Part shown: piece after piece, positions 12,001 to 23,576 of the stretch
Position numbering within the stretch: position 1 is the stretch's first letter
How the letters are laid out: every line of letters starts with the position of its first letter
Source: Choanephora cucurbitarum
Lineage: Eukaryota; Mucoromycota; Mucoromycetes; Mucorales; Choanephoraceae
Assembly (NCBI GenBank): GCA_025331435.1
Contig: JAIWNI010000102.1
Location: 1 to 64,000 of the forward strand
Direction: 5' to 3'
DNA: 64,000 nucleotides
The notes under the pieces: generated by a model
Told to the model about the DNA's origin: nothing
What the model saw: only the letters and a program-made list of their open reading frames with translations
Database searches by the model: none
Program-made: the position numbers and the translations under genes

Positions 12001-13106
12001 TAAAGAGAGGATATCTACATGAATGTCATGTTCAAGAAAAGAAAAAGCAGAATTTGACTCTATTGAGTACACATATCTTAAAAAAGAATTGTTGTCAATC
12101 ATTTTTATAAGTTTATTTTTAGCACAATAAAATATTGCATTGTCACGCATAACTATGCCAGAAAAAAGCAACATGCTATAAGCTCTAACATGATGTACAA
12201 CGCTTGTTTCTAATTGTGTTAGTATACCCCTTGACTGCAATTAGCAACAAGTAAATCAAGCTCATAGCTTGGAAACAAAGTTTTGCACTTTAATTTAGAA
12301 TGATAGCTTTCTTTTTACGATGATAAAATAACGAATAAAAAAGTATACGAAACAAACTTTTCTTTTGTTCCCTTTTCTTTGAAACGACAATATATGTATT
12401 TCCCTTTGCCTTTTTTTTTTTCATAGAATATGCAAACTTATCTAGAAACCATGCATAATTTACCTGTGCGCTGTTTTCTAAGAATAAAATTGCTATGTTA
12501 CAAAACAAAGACTGTGACTATTACTGCCTTGACTTTCAACATTTTTTCTTTGTTTATTAGTCCAACCAACAGATGTTTCGTTTATTAAAGGTTTGCGTAA
12601 CGTATTAAATGGACCAGTTTAAAATGATTCATTTTAATGGATCTATAGAAATTAATAAAACAAAAGCTGTTTGACTAGGATGTTGCCAACATAAAAGACT
12701 ATACTCAATTCATTGCTGTAGATCTTCCCCTTCAAGCTCTTTCTCTTTCTTATGATTTGATTTACCAAAAAAAAAAATAGTCATTCTGTCTGAAGGGAAA
12801 GATCTACAAAACAAACGTTTTTTCTTTTTTGAAGGAGTCTTATTTGTGCGGACTTAGTATGAACAATGTGTAGCTAATTTCTTGAAAAGTGAAATCTGTG
12901 TGCCTGAAGTTGCACACACACACATTGAGCATTTTACAAGCATGAAATAAAAATAAAAATCGGCTATTAAATTAGGGAAAGCAACATATAACTCTACATA
13001 TTGGTCAAACAGGTTCACACTGTTTCTTTCTTTTCCTTTCTTTCTTTTTCTTTTTCTAGCCTTTTAATATACAGCAGTCTATCTCTTTATTGTTGTTGCT
13101 GATTTC
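12001..13106. other. Intergenic region before the TBC gene
   Basis: 1.1 kb of AT-rich sequence with poly-T and poly-A runs and a CA repeat near 12911. The last 90 bp before the TBC start are a CT-rich leader (CTTTC and CTTTTT blocks), the usual pre-ATG context in this window. No gene is apparent. Confidence 0.5.
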
Positions 13107-15451
13107 ATGGACGAAGCAAACTATAGACGTTTCTCTGGTCGAGTGCGATCGTCTTCTTTTAACCACTCGTTTACTCGGCGTCAACAACCTGAAGTAGTGA
13201 CCAGAAGAAGACCCAGTTTTGATTCTCACAATAGACAACAAAGAATAAGGGAACAGCAATTACAAGAACAACAGAAACAACGACAACAGCAGCAGTATTA
13301 TGCTCCAACTAATAATTATTTGAATGTCGCTAAACCACGTTGTCCTACAGGAGGCACTTCATCTTTTGATGAATCAGGGTCAGAACTTGAAGATGATGAG
13401 ATATCTATTTACCAAAGCTATCTGTATACACCCTCTGTTTCAACTACCCAACTAGACAGTCAAAAGCCATTCGTAGGTAAATACTTGATCAGAAAACATA
13501 TTTCTCTTTCTCCCTAAGTCTGAGCCAATTTAAAATCAGATTCGCCTAATTCAATAGCAGAAGATCAAAGTGGCAACAAGTCACTTTCTCATTCATTCAA
13601 AGAAAGATTATCAGTTTCTCGGATGAGCCTAAGAAAAGGAGCATCGCCATCTTCATCTTCTATGGGTAGTCATAAGTTTGGAAACATACTCGGTAGTAAA
13701 AGTAGCAGTACTACCAATAACCCAGAACAGCCTCAACAGCTCTATGACGATGGTAGTAATGCAATCTACCCACCTCCACAGAAACAGACAGGCGAAAGGT
13801 AATTGAATAGAAAGGAGATCAATTGATTGATATCGTTATTTATGAGTCTCAATTGGTATTGTTCTATGGACAGAGATCAGTATGGGTTCTTAAAGAGCTC
13901 TCAATGGGTTACTGCAGATGCCTATGCTCAGTTTGAACAGAGATATACACCTATAGTTAGAAGACGACTTCAGAAGTGGAGACAATTATTGTACGAAAAC
14001 AATGATCAGTGGCCATCAAGAAGTAGCAAAGGTGAGCCGATCTTGTATGGTCTTGACATATCTCTGAAAAAGACCAATTGACACATTTCTTTAATCCTCA
14101 GTCAAGCGTTACATCCGAAAAGGTATACCACCAGAGCTCAGAGGACAGGTAAGGAAATTAAATGCGTGTGACAGGGTGCTACAGGATTTGTTTAACTAAA
14201 TTTATTACAATTGAGAAAAGGCATGGTTACATTATAGTGGAGCGAGAACCGAAATGGAAGCCAATGGAGGTCTTTATTATGAGCTAGTTGATCGTGCTGA
14301 ACGAATGGGGAATGCAAATGAAAATATGGAAATCATTGATAGAGGTAACTTATTTGACATGTGTGTGCTCCAAAAAAAATTGAAGTTGATCTGTCTGCTA
14401 GATTTACATAGAACATTTCCCGAGAACAATCGCTTTCGACCTGAATCGATGATTAACAATAACAATATAACAGCAGAAGAAAAAATGAACATACCCATTA
14501 TCAAGTCATTACGTCGTGTTTTACTTGCTTTTTCCCTATATTCCCCTTCCATTGGCTACTGTCAGTCATTGAATTACATTGCAGGCATGTTGCTCCTGTT
14601 TATGACAGAAGAAGAAGCGTTCTGGACATTTGTCGTTTTGGTGACCAAAATCCTTCCTCCTAACATATATGATGTGACGATGGAAGGTGCCAATATTGAT
14701 CAGAACGTGCTAATGATTTTGATCTCCGAAAGACTACCTCATCTCTGGAACAGACTATCAGGAGGCAAATCATTTTGGGACTGTGAGGAACAAGAGTCAG
14801 TAGGCATGCCCACCTGTTCTCTAGTCACAAGTCATTGGTTTTTGACATTGTTTATTAATATCTTGCCAGTTGAGGTAAAAGCGAAAAAGAAGATAAGAGG
14901 TCGATTACTAGAGAATTTAATTCTCTTCTTCTGTAGACTGTGCTACGTGTATGGGATTGTTTGTTTTAGTAAGTAAAAGATACATCTCCTATTTTCTTTC
15001 AGGAAACAACAATATTAATTTTTTTGTGTTAGTGATGGTCAAAAAGTCTTGTTTCGGGTGGCTTTAGGTATCTTCAAGCTAAATGAAAATGAGATACTTC
15101 AAGTACAAGACCCTCTTGAAGTCTTTCAAGTTATTCAAGTAAGAAAGAAAGTGTTTGGCAAAGAAAAGGATCAACTAAGTTATTATATAGAACATGCCCA
15201 AAAGAATGGTTGAATGCAACAAGTTAATTGATGGTACATATATGCAATATGCAGCAACAACCAGAGTAACAGATGAGGAAATTGTGGATCGTCGGGAATT
15301 ATTCAAAAAGAGAAGAGATGAAAGGCGGAGAAATATTCCTGTTCAAAAAGGACATAAGCTACTTAAACGCTCAACCATGCGTGGCGCTATTATCCATAAA
15401 GCAAAAGAAGCACGTTACTACGTCGAAAGAGCAAAAACTGTTCGAAAATAA
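13107..15451 (+). CDS. TBC-domain Rab GTPase-activating protein
   Basis: I joined nine exons: 13107-13476, 13540-13798, 13874-14031, 14102-14148, 14221-14344, 14402-14874, 14937-14968, 15033-15138 and 15191-15451. They give 609 residues. The first ~230 are disordered, rich in Gln and Ser. The TBC domain runs from about residue 267 to 500. It has both catalytic fingers: Arg323 in DLHRTFP (IxxDxxR) and Gln374 in YCQSLNYIAG. It should therefore stimulate GTP hydrolysis by a Rab in membrane traffic; the Rab is unknown. Between the fingers is a polar insert with an Asn run (residues 334-350). The C-terminal ~90 residues are strongly basic. All nine joins keep frame with GT-AG ends. Confidence 0.9.
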
Positions 15452-16672
15452 ACTCACGTACATGATGAAAAAAAAATAAAAGCTCAAATTGTCTAACTCA
15501 ATTGTTGAAGCTAAACGTACGTTTTATGCATCACAATGAGGTAAGGAGAAGAATTGTTGATTAAAATCCAAAAAACACGACTATGCGGTTCTTTGAGTTC
15601 AACGAATAACAATAGAATGTATCAGCCTTTAATGGTTTCGACTATTAAAGCAACTGCGGAAAATTTGCTATATCTCTATTTTTCTCTGCTTTGAATTGAT
15701 TAGAGGAAAGTTGGAAAGAGAACAAGAAAAAACAGCAGAGACAAATAATATACTTGAGCAAGAAAAGGGATCCACTGTAAGATACAAATAAACGTAGCTA
15801 GCCTTTGAATTATGTTTGTCCTTGATGTTTATTGTCTTTGTATTCCTAAGTTTCAGCAGGCTTAGTCGCCTTATTTAAGAGTGTTCATATTCTTGAGAAA
15901 TACAATCTTATATTGAGCATACCTTCTAATCAAACACTCTCAAATTGAGCGATTATTGCACTGCTTAGAAGTTGTTACAGGATGCGATAAACTCTCTTCC
16001 ATTCATGATGGCATCCGGTCCATTCTCTACTGTCATTTTCATAATGCTTAAATACCTAATACAACTAGTTACCATAACCAATCATTGTAGCTCCTTGAAA
16101 AAGAGGCAAAAATCAATAAGTTTGTTTGATAAAACAACAGCCTGACAAATGGCTTTCAACAAAATATGATATGTTGTAATTGTTTTATATCAACTTATAA
16201 CTATGAGACAGGATTTGATGCTTGAATTGTTTACTGTAAATCAATAGATTATTGCTCATACAATCAAATTCGTGAATCAATTCAATATGTTTATTTTTGA
16301 ACTGTTGCTTCAAAATACAAATATTTCGATTCAGCACAATATGAGATCTTGTGTTTGTGTCCTTTGCTTGTTATCAATGCTACGCAAACAAAATAAAGGC
16401 ATAGGACCATTATGTCAGAGCAAAATAGAGTGATTTTTAGAAATATTATTTGATTGGCTCGAATAAAGTAACTACACTCTCAAATTAGAGATCAGAAAAA
16501 AGGTGCAGTTTTTTCCATCACTTTCCAAGACAAAATGCCGAAGCACGATTTTATTGGTGGTCTTTTACATGACGCTGCGGTCAGAAATTTTTTTGGAATA
16601 TTAAATTCACCCTTTCGTTTACCTTTTCTTCTTTTTCTTCTTTAAACTTTTGTTAAAGTAAATTTTATAAAT
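15452..16672. other. Intergenic region with dispersed-repeat copy A
   Basis: 1.2 kb of AT-rich sequence. It contains copy A of the dispersed repeat (15866-15970) and a possible short fragment of the same family near 16471-16490. The last 60 bp before MBF1 are CT-rich. No gene was found. Confidence 0.5.
15866..15970 (+). repeat. Dispersed repeat family, copy A
   Basis: About 105 bp that align with copies at 29959, 53830 and 60746. Shared blocks are TCGC-TTATT, AAGAGTGT, CATATTCTTGAGAAATACA, TTGAGCATAC and AATCAAAC. The copies have diverged by point changes and small indels. The start (TCGCYTTA) and the end (GAGCGA) are roughly complementary, which suggests a terminal inverted repeat of a non-autonomous element. 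Confidence 0.6.
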
Positions 16673-17255
16673 ATGTCTGGTAAGCTTTTCAAGGTAGATC
16701 TAATAAAGGTCGCAGTATCCTGACTCCATTTTATCAGACTGGGATTCAACAACATACCTTCGTAAGCGCGACCCTACTAAGGCTAAGGTCACTCGCTCTG
16801 ATTCCGAAATTAACGCTGCTAGAAGAGTAAGTATCCAAGAGAGAAAGAGAAAGAAGGCGTTTTGAGCATGTAGTTTATTTATTCTATACCCTCTTTCTTT
16901 ATTCTAGTCTGGCGCTTCAGTTGTAACTGACAAGAAGAGTACCTTGACTAACTCTAGTCACGCCAATACTGACCATCGTCGTATTGCCAAGCTTGACCGT
17001 GATAATGATGTTGCTCCTCCTCCCCGTGTTGATGTTTCTGTTGGTAAAGCTATTCAACAAGGCCGTCAAGGCAAGGGTATCACTCAAAAGGATTTGGCTC
17101 AACTCATCAACGAAAAGCCTCAAGTTGTTAACGAATACGAAGCTGGTAAAGCCATTCCCAATCAAAACGTGCTTGGTAAGATGGAGCGTGCTCTTGGTAT
17201 TAAGTTGAGAGGAAAGAACATTGGTGAACCCTTGACTTTTGGCAAGAAGAAGTAA
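16673..17255 (+). CDS. MBF1: Multiprotein bridging factor 1
   Basis: A transcriptional coactivator that links TBP to bZIP activators and also acts in ribosome collision quality control. Exons are 16673-16679, 16738-16826 and 16908-17255, giving 147 residues, close to yeast Mbf1 (151). The first coding exon is only 7 nt (ATG TCT G). Joining it restores the family N-terminus MSDWDS. The MBF1 domain (INAARRSG...[11 protein letters not shown]) precedes a Cro/C1-type helix-turn-helix at about residues 80-135 ([44 protein letters not shown]). The C-terminus is lysine-rich. Assignment is secure. Confidence 0.96.
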
Positions 17256-17826
17256 AAAGAAAGGGAAGATACTCTATTAGAATAATGTAAATATATCTTT
17301 TATAAATACATGTATACACTATACACATTTATACTATGTAAAAGGAAAGAAAATACTACAGTAGTGCGCTTAGTATTTTAGACTCCAATTTGTCGATACG
17401 TGAAAAAGTAAAAGAGTTGTCTAGATCTAAACTTTGAGACTTCAATCAGTCAAGCCTTAGCTCGGTTAGTTGGCCCTGTTTGCTATATTAATCTGAATCC
17501 ATTTAGGCAGCTATTTGATTTGATATGATTTTGCTCTTCGTGTTTTTTATGATGAATATTCGCGGGCTCAAACTTCATAAGCTCTTTTCTAAAAAAAAAT
17601 TCGGATCTAACAGGCAAGCTTGGTTAAAGAAATGCCATGACCCTCAATAACCAAATAAACAAAATCACAACCAAATGCTTTGATTTCTGAATATGAAGCA
17701 CGATGAGAGAAAAACTCTCAAAATAATGCACAATCTTTTTCTCACTTATGGACCGACTTTTGTTATTTTTCATTATATAAATTATTTAGTCTATGCGAAC
17801 TTTAATTATTGTCTAAGAAGATATCA
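17256..17826. other. Convergent 3' region
   Basis: 570 bp between the convergent MBF1 and repeat-protein genes. It is AT-rich with poly-A-signal-like ATAAAT words. I see nothing else in it. Confidence 0.5.
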
Positions 17827-20800
17827 TTAGATGTTAACACCAATGTTGTAACCAATGTTTTGAATAGCCTTGAGGGTGAGGGCTAATGCAAGTTGCTTTA
17901 CAATTTCATTGGACTGCAGTTGAGCTTGGTTAGCAACGTTGAGTACAGAGTTAATAGTAGGGTCAATTCCTTGACCTGAGAAAGCTTGAGCAACCTGAAG
18001 GACCTTGATAGCTTGGCCCAACAAATCACTTGTAATTGAAGGTGAGAGAGCGGGTAATTGAGGCAATCCACCGCTAAGAGCTCCACCGAGAAAACCGCTA
18101 AGGTTGCTACCAATGTTGCCAGCAATATTGGTATTGAGACCAAGAGAAGACAAGAAGGGGTTGGGGAAGGTCAAGCTAGGAAGGTTAAGGTTTGGAAGGC
18201 TAGGGAATTGGACATTACCGGTGAGAAGGTTGAGCACATTGGTGACATCAGCAGAGTTGCCAAGAGAGCTAAGGATGCCAGCAAAGCCTCCAGGCAGAGA
18301 AGAAAGAGCACTTGTCAAACCAGTAAGAGCACTAGGAACGTTAGGAAGACCACTCAGGTTGGGTAAACCAAAAATACTACCAACCAATCCTGGAATATCA
18401 GTTGGCAATGATGGGTTACCTAAGGGCAAGGTAGGAGCAGGGAAAGGCAAACCTGCAAGAGAGCCTAAAAGACTAGGAATGTCTGTAGGCAAGCTGGGGA
18501 ATGCAGGCAAGCTGGGCAACACAGGCAAGCTGGGGAATGCAGGCAAGCTGGGCAACACAGGCAAGCTGGGGAATGCAGGCAAGCTGGGCAACACGGGCAA
18601 GCTGGGGAATCCGGGCAAGCTGGGGAATCCGGGCAAGCTGGGCAATGCAGGCAAGCTGGGCAACACAGGCAAGCTGGGGAATGCAGGCAAGCTGGGCAAC
18701 ACGGGCAAGCTGGGGAATCCGGGCAAGCTGGGGAATCCGGGCAAGCTGGGCAATGCAGGCAAGCTGGGGAATGCAGGCAAGCTGGGGAATCCGGGCAAGC
18801 TGGGCAATGCAGGCAAGCTGGGTACTATAGATATGCTGGGTACTATAGATATACTGGGTACAACAGACAAGCTAGGTGCAATAGATATGCTGGGTACTAT
18901 GGATATACTAGGTGAACCAGGTAAGCCGGTGGGCAAACCAGTGGGCAAGCCAGCAAGAGCACCTAGGAGACCAGGTAAGTCTGTAGGGACACCAGGCAAG
19001 ACAGGCAAGCTGGGTAGACTAGGCAAGCCAGTGGGCAAACCAGGTAAGCCGGTGGGCAAGCCAGCAAGAGCACCTAGGAGACCAGGTAAGTCTGTGGGAG
19101 GAATAGGAAGACCAGGCAAGTTAGGCAAGCTGGGTAGGCCAGGCAAGCCAGTGGGCAAACCAGTGGGCAAGTTAGGCAAGCCAGGTAAGCCGGTGGGCAA
19201 GCCAGCAAGAGCACCTAGGAGACCAGGTAAGTCTGTAGGGACACCAGGCAAGACAGGCAAGCTGGGTAGACTAGGCAAGCCAGTGGGCAAACCAGGCAAG
19301 ACAGGCAAGCTGGGTAAACCAGGCAAGCCAGTGGGCAAACCAGTAAGAGCGCCTAGGAGACCGGGCAAGTCTGTAGGGAAGCCAGGAATACTAGGAATAC
19401 TAGGAATACTAGGAATACTAGGAATACTAGGAATACTAGGGAAGCCAGGGAAGCCAGTGGGCAAGCTGGCAAGGCTACTTAACAAATTGGCTATGTCAGA
19501 TGGAACAGCACCAATTGCAGCAATATTGCTGACAGCTTGAGAGAGATCATTTGCAACCTTGGGCAATTGTGGAAGTACACTCTTGATGACAGGAAGGGCG
19601 TCAGATAAATTGGGAACTACACCTGCAAGTTGTGGTACGGCACTGTACAGACCTGGCAGAACGTTTTGGAGATCAGATGCAATATTAGTTAAAGTAGGAA
19701 GTACACTTGGTGCATTTACAGAGGGAAGTACGACTGAAATTCTAGAAATAACACTTGTTAAGGAAGGAATGACATTATTCAAATTAGGGATGGCAGTGTT
19801 TAAGGGAGGGATAGCACTGCTCAAAGCAGGAAGAGCACTGTTGAGAGCAGGAAGAAGGCTTGACAATGAAGAAACTGCGGGAGGTAAAATGAATGAAGTC
19901 ACTGTAACAGGAGGTAAAGGAAGCCCTGGAGCGGGCAATGTCGGACATGTGATTTGAGGTGTAGGCAGTGTAACGGGAGGCAAAGTGACAGTAGCAGGTG
20001 TGGGAATGGGCAGTGTAGGACAGATTGCAGGTGCAGTAATAGTGACAGGTGGGCCAGCGACAGTGGTTGGTATGTTAACAGTAATAAAGCTAGGCACGTT
20101 GACAGTGGTGGGAACAGTAATGAAGCTGGGCACGCTGATAGTAGTAGGTACTGGGACAGTTAATGTAGTAGGAACAGGAATGCTGATGGTGCTGATAGTA
20201 GGTATATTAATGGTAGTAAGTACAGGAACGCTAATAGTGGTAGGGATCGGTACTGTAACAAGAGTAGGGATTGTAACGCTCACTAAGGTAGGTATTGGGA
20301 CACTCACTGTTGTAGGTACAGGGATGGTCACTGTGGTAGGAATTGTGACACTTACTACAGTGGGAACTGTGATGCTTACGAAAGTAGGCACAGGAATGCT
20401 AACTGTGGTAGGAACAGGTACGCTTACTGTTGTAGGAACAGTGACAGTGAAAGGATTGGAAAGAGTTGTAGTCGTAACTGTAACAGGCTGCAAGCGAACT
20501 GTAGTAGTGACAGTAGTTGTGGCACTGACAGTGGCTGTAACAGTAGTTGCACCCAAAAGTGGACCTATTGAAACATCGTTTTAGAATTCATGTAAAAATT
20601 CTGCGTAGTCATTCTTTTCTTACCAAGCAGTTGTCTGTCGATGTGAGGCAAAACTCTTTCTTCGTGATAGACATCTGAGTCCTATATGTAGACGCAAAAG
20701 AAGAGAGTAAGCTGATGCATTTTTTTTCCAACCTGAATAAACATACAACTTCACGCTTCCCTAAAGGCAAGGTAACAGCACCCAATGCTCCACCTAATTG

Positions 20801-20839
20801 AACCAAAAAGATGGCAAAAAAGATACTCGTTGTTCTCAT
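17827..20839 (-). CDS. Large secreted repeat protein (Val/Thr/Pro and Leu/Pro repeats)
   Basis: There are three exons on the minus strand, 20839-20747, 20681-20624 and 20564-17827, giving 962 residues. The N-terminus (MRTTSIFFAIFLVQLGGALG) is a clear signal peptide, followed by a KR site that a Kex2-type protease could cut. Residues ~60-260 are repeats of the type V-P-(I/V)-P-T-T-V-S with almost no charge. A middle part has heptad-like LPxL and IPxL segments. Then come LP-rich repeats: SIP x6, LPGLPSLP, PTDLPGLLGALAGLPTG blocks, and six-residue SLPALP/SLPGFP units encoded by 18-bp DNA repeats. The last ~150 residues are unique and hydrophobic. I do not recognise a family. Extracellular structural or surface-active function is an inference from the signal peptide and composition. 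Confidence 0.8.
18488..18829 (-). repeat. 18-bp coding minisatellite
   Basis: Nineteen consecutive 18-bp units lie inside the repeat-protein gene. The plus-strand unit is GGCAAGCTGGGNAAYNCR, encoding the six-residue SLP(A/V/G)(L/F)P repeat on the minus strand. Unit variants recur in a fixed order with a 108-bp period, a higher-order structure that points to unequal exchange of multi-unit blocks. Confidence 0.9.
18919..19380 (-). repeat. Long coding repeats of the LPTDLPGLLGALAG type
   Basis: Four copies of a block of roughly 100-140 bp. Each is recognisable by GCAAGAGCRCCTAGGAGACC followed by GGYAAGTCTGT on the plus strand. They differ in how many short LPTG/LPGLP units separate them, so length is variable between copies. 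Confidence 0.8.
19386..19440 (-). repeat. 9-bp tandem repeat encoding Ser-Ile-Pro
   Basis: Six copies of GGAATACTA in tandem on the plus strand, encoding (SIP)6 in the secreted repeat protein. Confidence 0.9.
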
Positions 20840-21721
20840 TGGGAGAAGAAAAGTGTAAGGAGCTTTCAAAAATCGAAGTTGAAGGGTCTTTTTAAGTAAA
20901 ATCAAAATCTTTATCGCGATATCCTTTCTTGCATTGCTCTTCAGCGAACTTTACAGAGGAATGTGTACTTTCATTCTTTGCACTTCCAGATTGCTTGCTA
21001 CGATAAGGTTAAAAGCAAAAACTTATTACTATATGTTGAGCATAGGATCTGCGTAAATCTTACGCGTTTTAGATACCACAAGCTTCAATCCTCACTTTAG
21101 TATCATTCCTGCTTTAATCCATATAAAATTAAAGCTCATTTCGTAGATCCATTTCTTACCATTGTCAAACAATTGCTTAAAAAGGATCTAAACCTTCTAA
21201 AAAGAAATCCTTTAGATTAGTAGATACTTTGCTTTCATTAGGCATATACAACACTCTGAATGGCATTGACTCTATCATGACAATTGCCGTAGATAAAGTT
21301 TTGTTCTGTTTTAAACTCTATATTACTTTTGGCTGTAATCCAACATTTGCTACAGCTAAGAATGAGCGTATCTATTACATTCTGCCTAAAGTTCCATATA
21401 GGGGGGGGGGGGGGTAATATTTGTTCTCATAGTTTTGTTAGTTTGATGTGTATAGTAAATCAAGAAATATGGGATTTGGATTTGACAATTTTTTTTGAAA
21501 ACAAAAAGTTCTTTATTATTTGATCTATTTGGTCTACAGCTATACATATAAATTTCTTTTTGTTGTTCTTTTTTCAAAAAATATCAAACACATACATTTT
21601 TTTTGCCTTTAATAAATTTTTGCCAAAAAAATTGTGTGCGCGCGCGGAAAGAGCGTAGAAAGTAGTATATGAATGGAATAGTGATATGTATATGATAAAG
21701 GAGAAATGATTATGAGGAAAT
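20840..21721. other. Intergenic region with poly-G tract
   Basis: 880 bp containing the promoter of the repeat protein and the 3' flank of ARB1. A run of 14 G lies at 21401-21414 and a short CG-alternating tract (GTGCGCGCGCGG) lies near 21634. Small open frames here look random. Confidence 0.5.
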
Positions 21722-23576
21722 TTACAACTTGACGTTCTTTCTGAGTTGTTCCTTGTAAGCACTGATGGTGCCTTCGAAGGGTGTAACTTGACCATTTTCA
21801 CAACGCCAGATTTGCTTAGCAACTTGAGAAATCAAACGGAAATCGTGAGAAACAAGAACGACACCGCCAGAGAAACGGTTGATAGCATCAGCAAGAGAAT
21901 CAATAGATTCCATATCCAAGTGGTTAGTAGGTTCATCCAACAAGATAATATGAGGGCGGAGGACAGCCAATTCAGCAAACACAAGACGTGATTTTAAACC
22001 ATCGGACAAAGTTCTGATCAATGAAGTTTGATGAGCACCAGTCAAACCATAACGACCAAGTTGACGACGCCAGTGCTCCATATCAGAACCTTCTTCAGGG
22101 AACTTCTTGCGCATATAGTCAATAGGAGACAAATCCATATCCAATTGGTCGTTGGAGTGTTGGGAGTACTTACCGAGCTTCAAGGCAGTGTGCTTTTGAA
22201 CACGACCACCGGTAGGAATAAGCTCGTTATCCATCAACTTAAGCAAAGTGGACTTACCAGCACCGTTAGGACCGACCAAGGCAACGCGAGAATCCATATC
22301 AATACCCAATTCAAGGTTTCTGTAAAGACAGTGGTCTATGTTACCATCGTAAGCAAATGATACATCTTGGAATGCAAGAACAGGAGGAGGAAGCTTGGGA
22401 ACGTCGGTGAAGGAAAACTTGAAGACATTAGGGTTTTCGACCTTCTCGATCAAACCAGCAGCCTCCATCTTATCAATAATCTTTTGCTTGGATTTAGCTT
22501 GTCTAACCAAGTTAGCATAAGTACCAGCAGAAGCAATGAATTTCTTGATGTGAGCAATTTCTTCTTGTTGCTTGGCATAAGCCTTGGCTTGGTTGACTTC
22601 ATTTTCTTCCTTGGTCTTGACAAACATATCGTAGTTACCACCATAGTAAATCAACTTACGCTTGTGAGTCAAATGCATCATATTAGTACAAACACCGTTC
22701 AAGAAATCTTGAGAGTGAGAAACCATGACCAAGATACGATCATAGGTCTTCAAGTATTCTTCAAGCCAGACAGTAGCTTCCAAATCCAAGTGGTTAGTAG
22801 GTTCATCAAGCAACAACAAAGTAGGCTTAATGAAAAGAGCACGAGCAAGAGCGACACGCATTCTCCAACCACCAGACATGTCCTTGGTCATCTTCTTCAT
22901 TTGCTTAGCGTCAAAACCCAAACCAGCCAAAAGGGTACAAGCTCTGGTTTCAAAAGTAGCAGGGTCCATACCTTCAATACGTTCATAAATATCATCCAAC
23001 AATGGGTTGTCAGCACCATCTTCTTGACCAAGAAGATCTTCAACTTGCTTTTCAAGACGAGCAACTTCCTTTTGAGCAGAATGAATGACGGCTTCAACAG
23101 CATTCATGTCAGAGGGCTCAGCTTCTTGGTTCAAGAGGTAAATCTAATATATTGTAAGCTTCCAGTTTGAGTCATATTGCTAGTCAACAGATACTTACAT
23201 CAATGTGATCAGGGATTTCAATATCACGACCGGCAAGTGATTGCAAGAAAGTAGATTTACCAGAACCGTTAGCACCAATAAGACCATAACGTCTACCAAA
23301 GTTAAGTTCGATAGCAGCGTTATCAATCAAAACACGACCGTGAAAGTTGAGAGAGTAGGAGTCAATCTTAATATCTCTGCTTCTTTCTTGAGAAGTGTAA
23401 ACACCAGTGGCAGTACGTTCAGCGTGGATCTTGAGATTTTCGAGAGTCAAGTCTTCAGCAGAGTTGCTTTCTGAGATTTCGGCAGGAGTGTTCTTGCCAG
23501 ATGACTTGGCGCTGCCACCCTTCTTGGCAGCTCTTGCTGCGAGACGCTTAGCCTTAGATGCAGAGATTCCACTCAT
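21722..23576 (-). CDS. ARB1: ABCF ATPase, ARB1/ABCF2-type ribosome biogenesis factor
   Basis: A soluble twin-cassette ABC protein without membrane segments, acting in ribosome assembly and export in the family. Exons (minus strand) are 23576-23199 and 23143-21722, giving 599 residues (yeast Arb1 has 610). Walker A motifs are GANGSGKST (residues 101-109) and GPNGAGKST (417-425). LLLLDEPTNHLD is near 236-247 and recurs in the second half. The first signature is SGGWRMRVALARAL and the second LSDGLKSR, the ARB1-type variant. The Lys/Ala-rich N-terminus (SKAKRLAARAAKK) is typical. The 55-nt intron is phase 0. ARB1 is favoured over GCN20 or New1 because of length and the absence of extra domains. 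Confidence 0.95.

Noticed and set aside
18104..19540. A 478-codon open frame on the plus strand opposite the secreted repeat protein
   Set aside because: It is the antisense of the 18-bp and longer Leu/Pro repeats. The repeat codons contain no stops in this frame. It has no leader, domain or splice context.
19985..20584. A 199-codon plus-strand frame with Val/Gly/Thr repeats
   Set aside because: Antisense of the Val/Thr/Pro repeats of the same gene; open only because of the repetitive codons.
22367..23170. A 267-codon plus-strand frame across ARB1
   Set aside because: Shadow of ARB1 codon bias; it crosses the ARB1 intron and has no domain.
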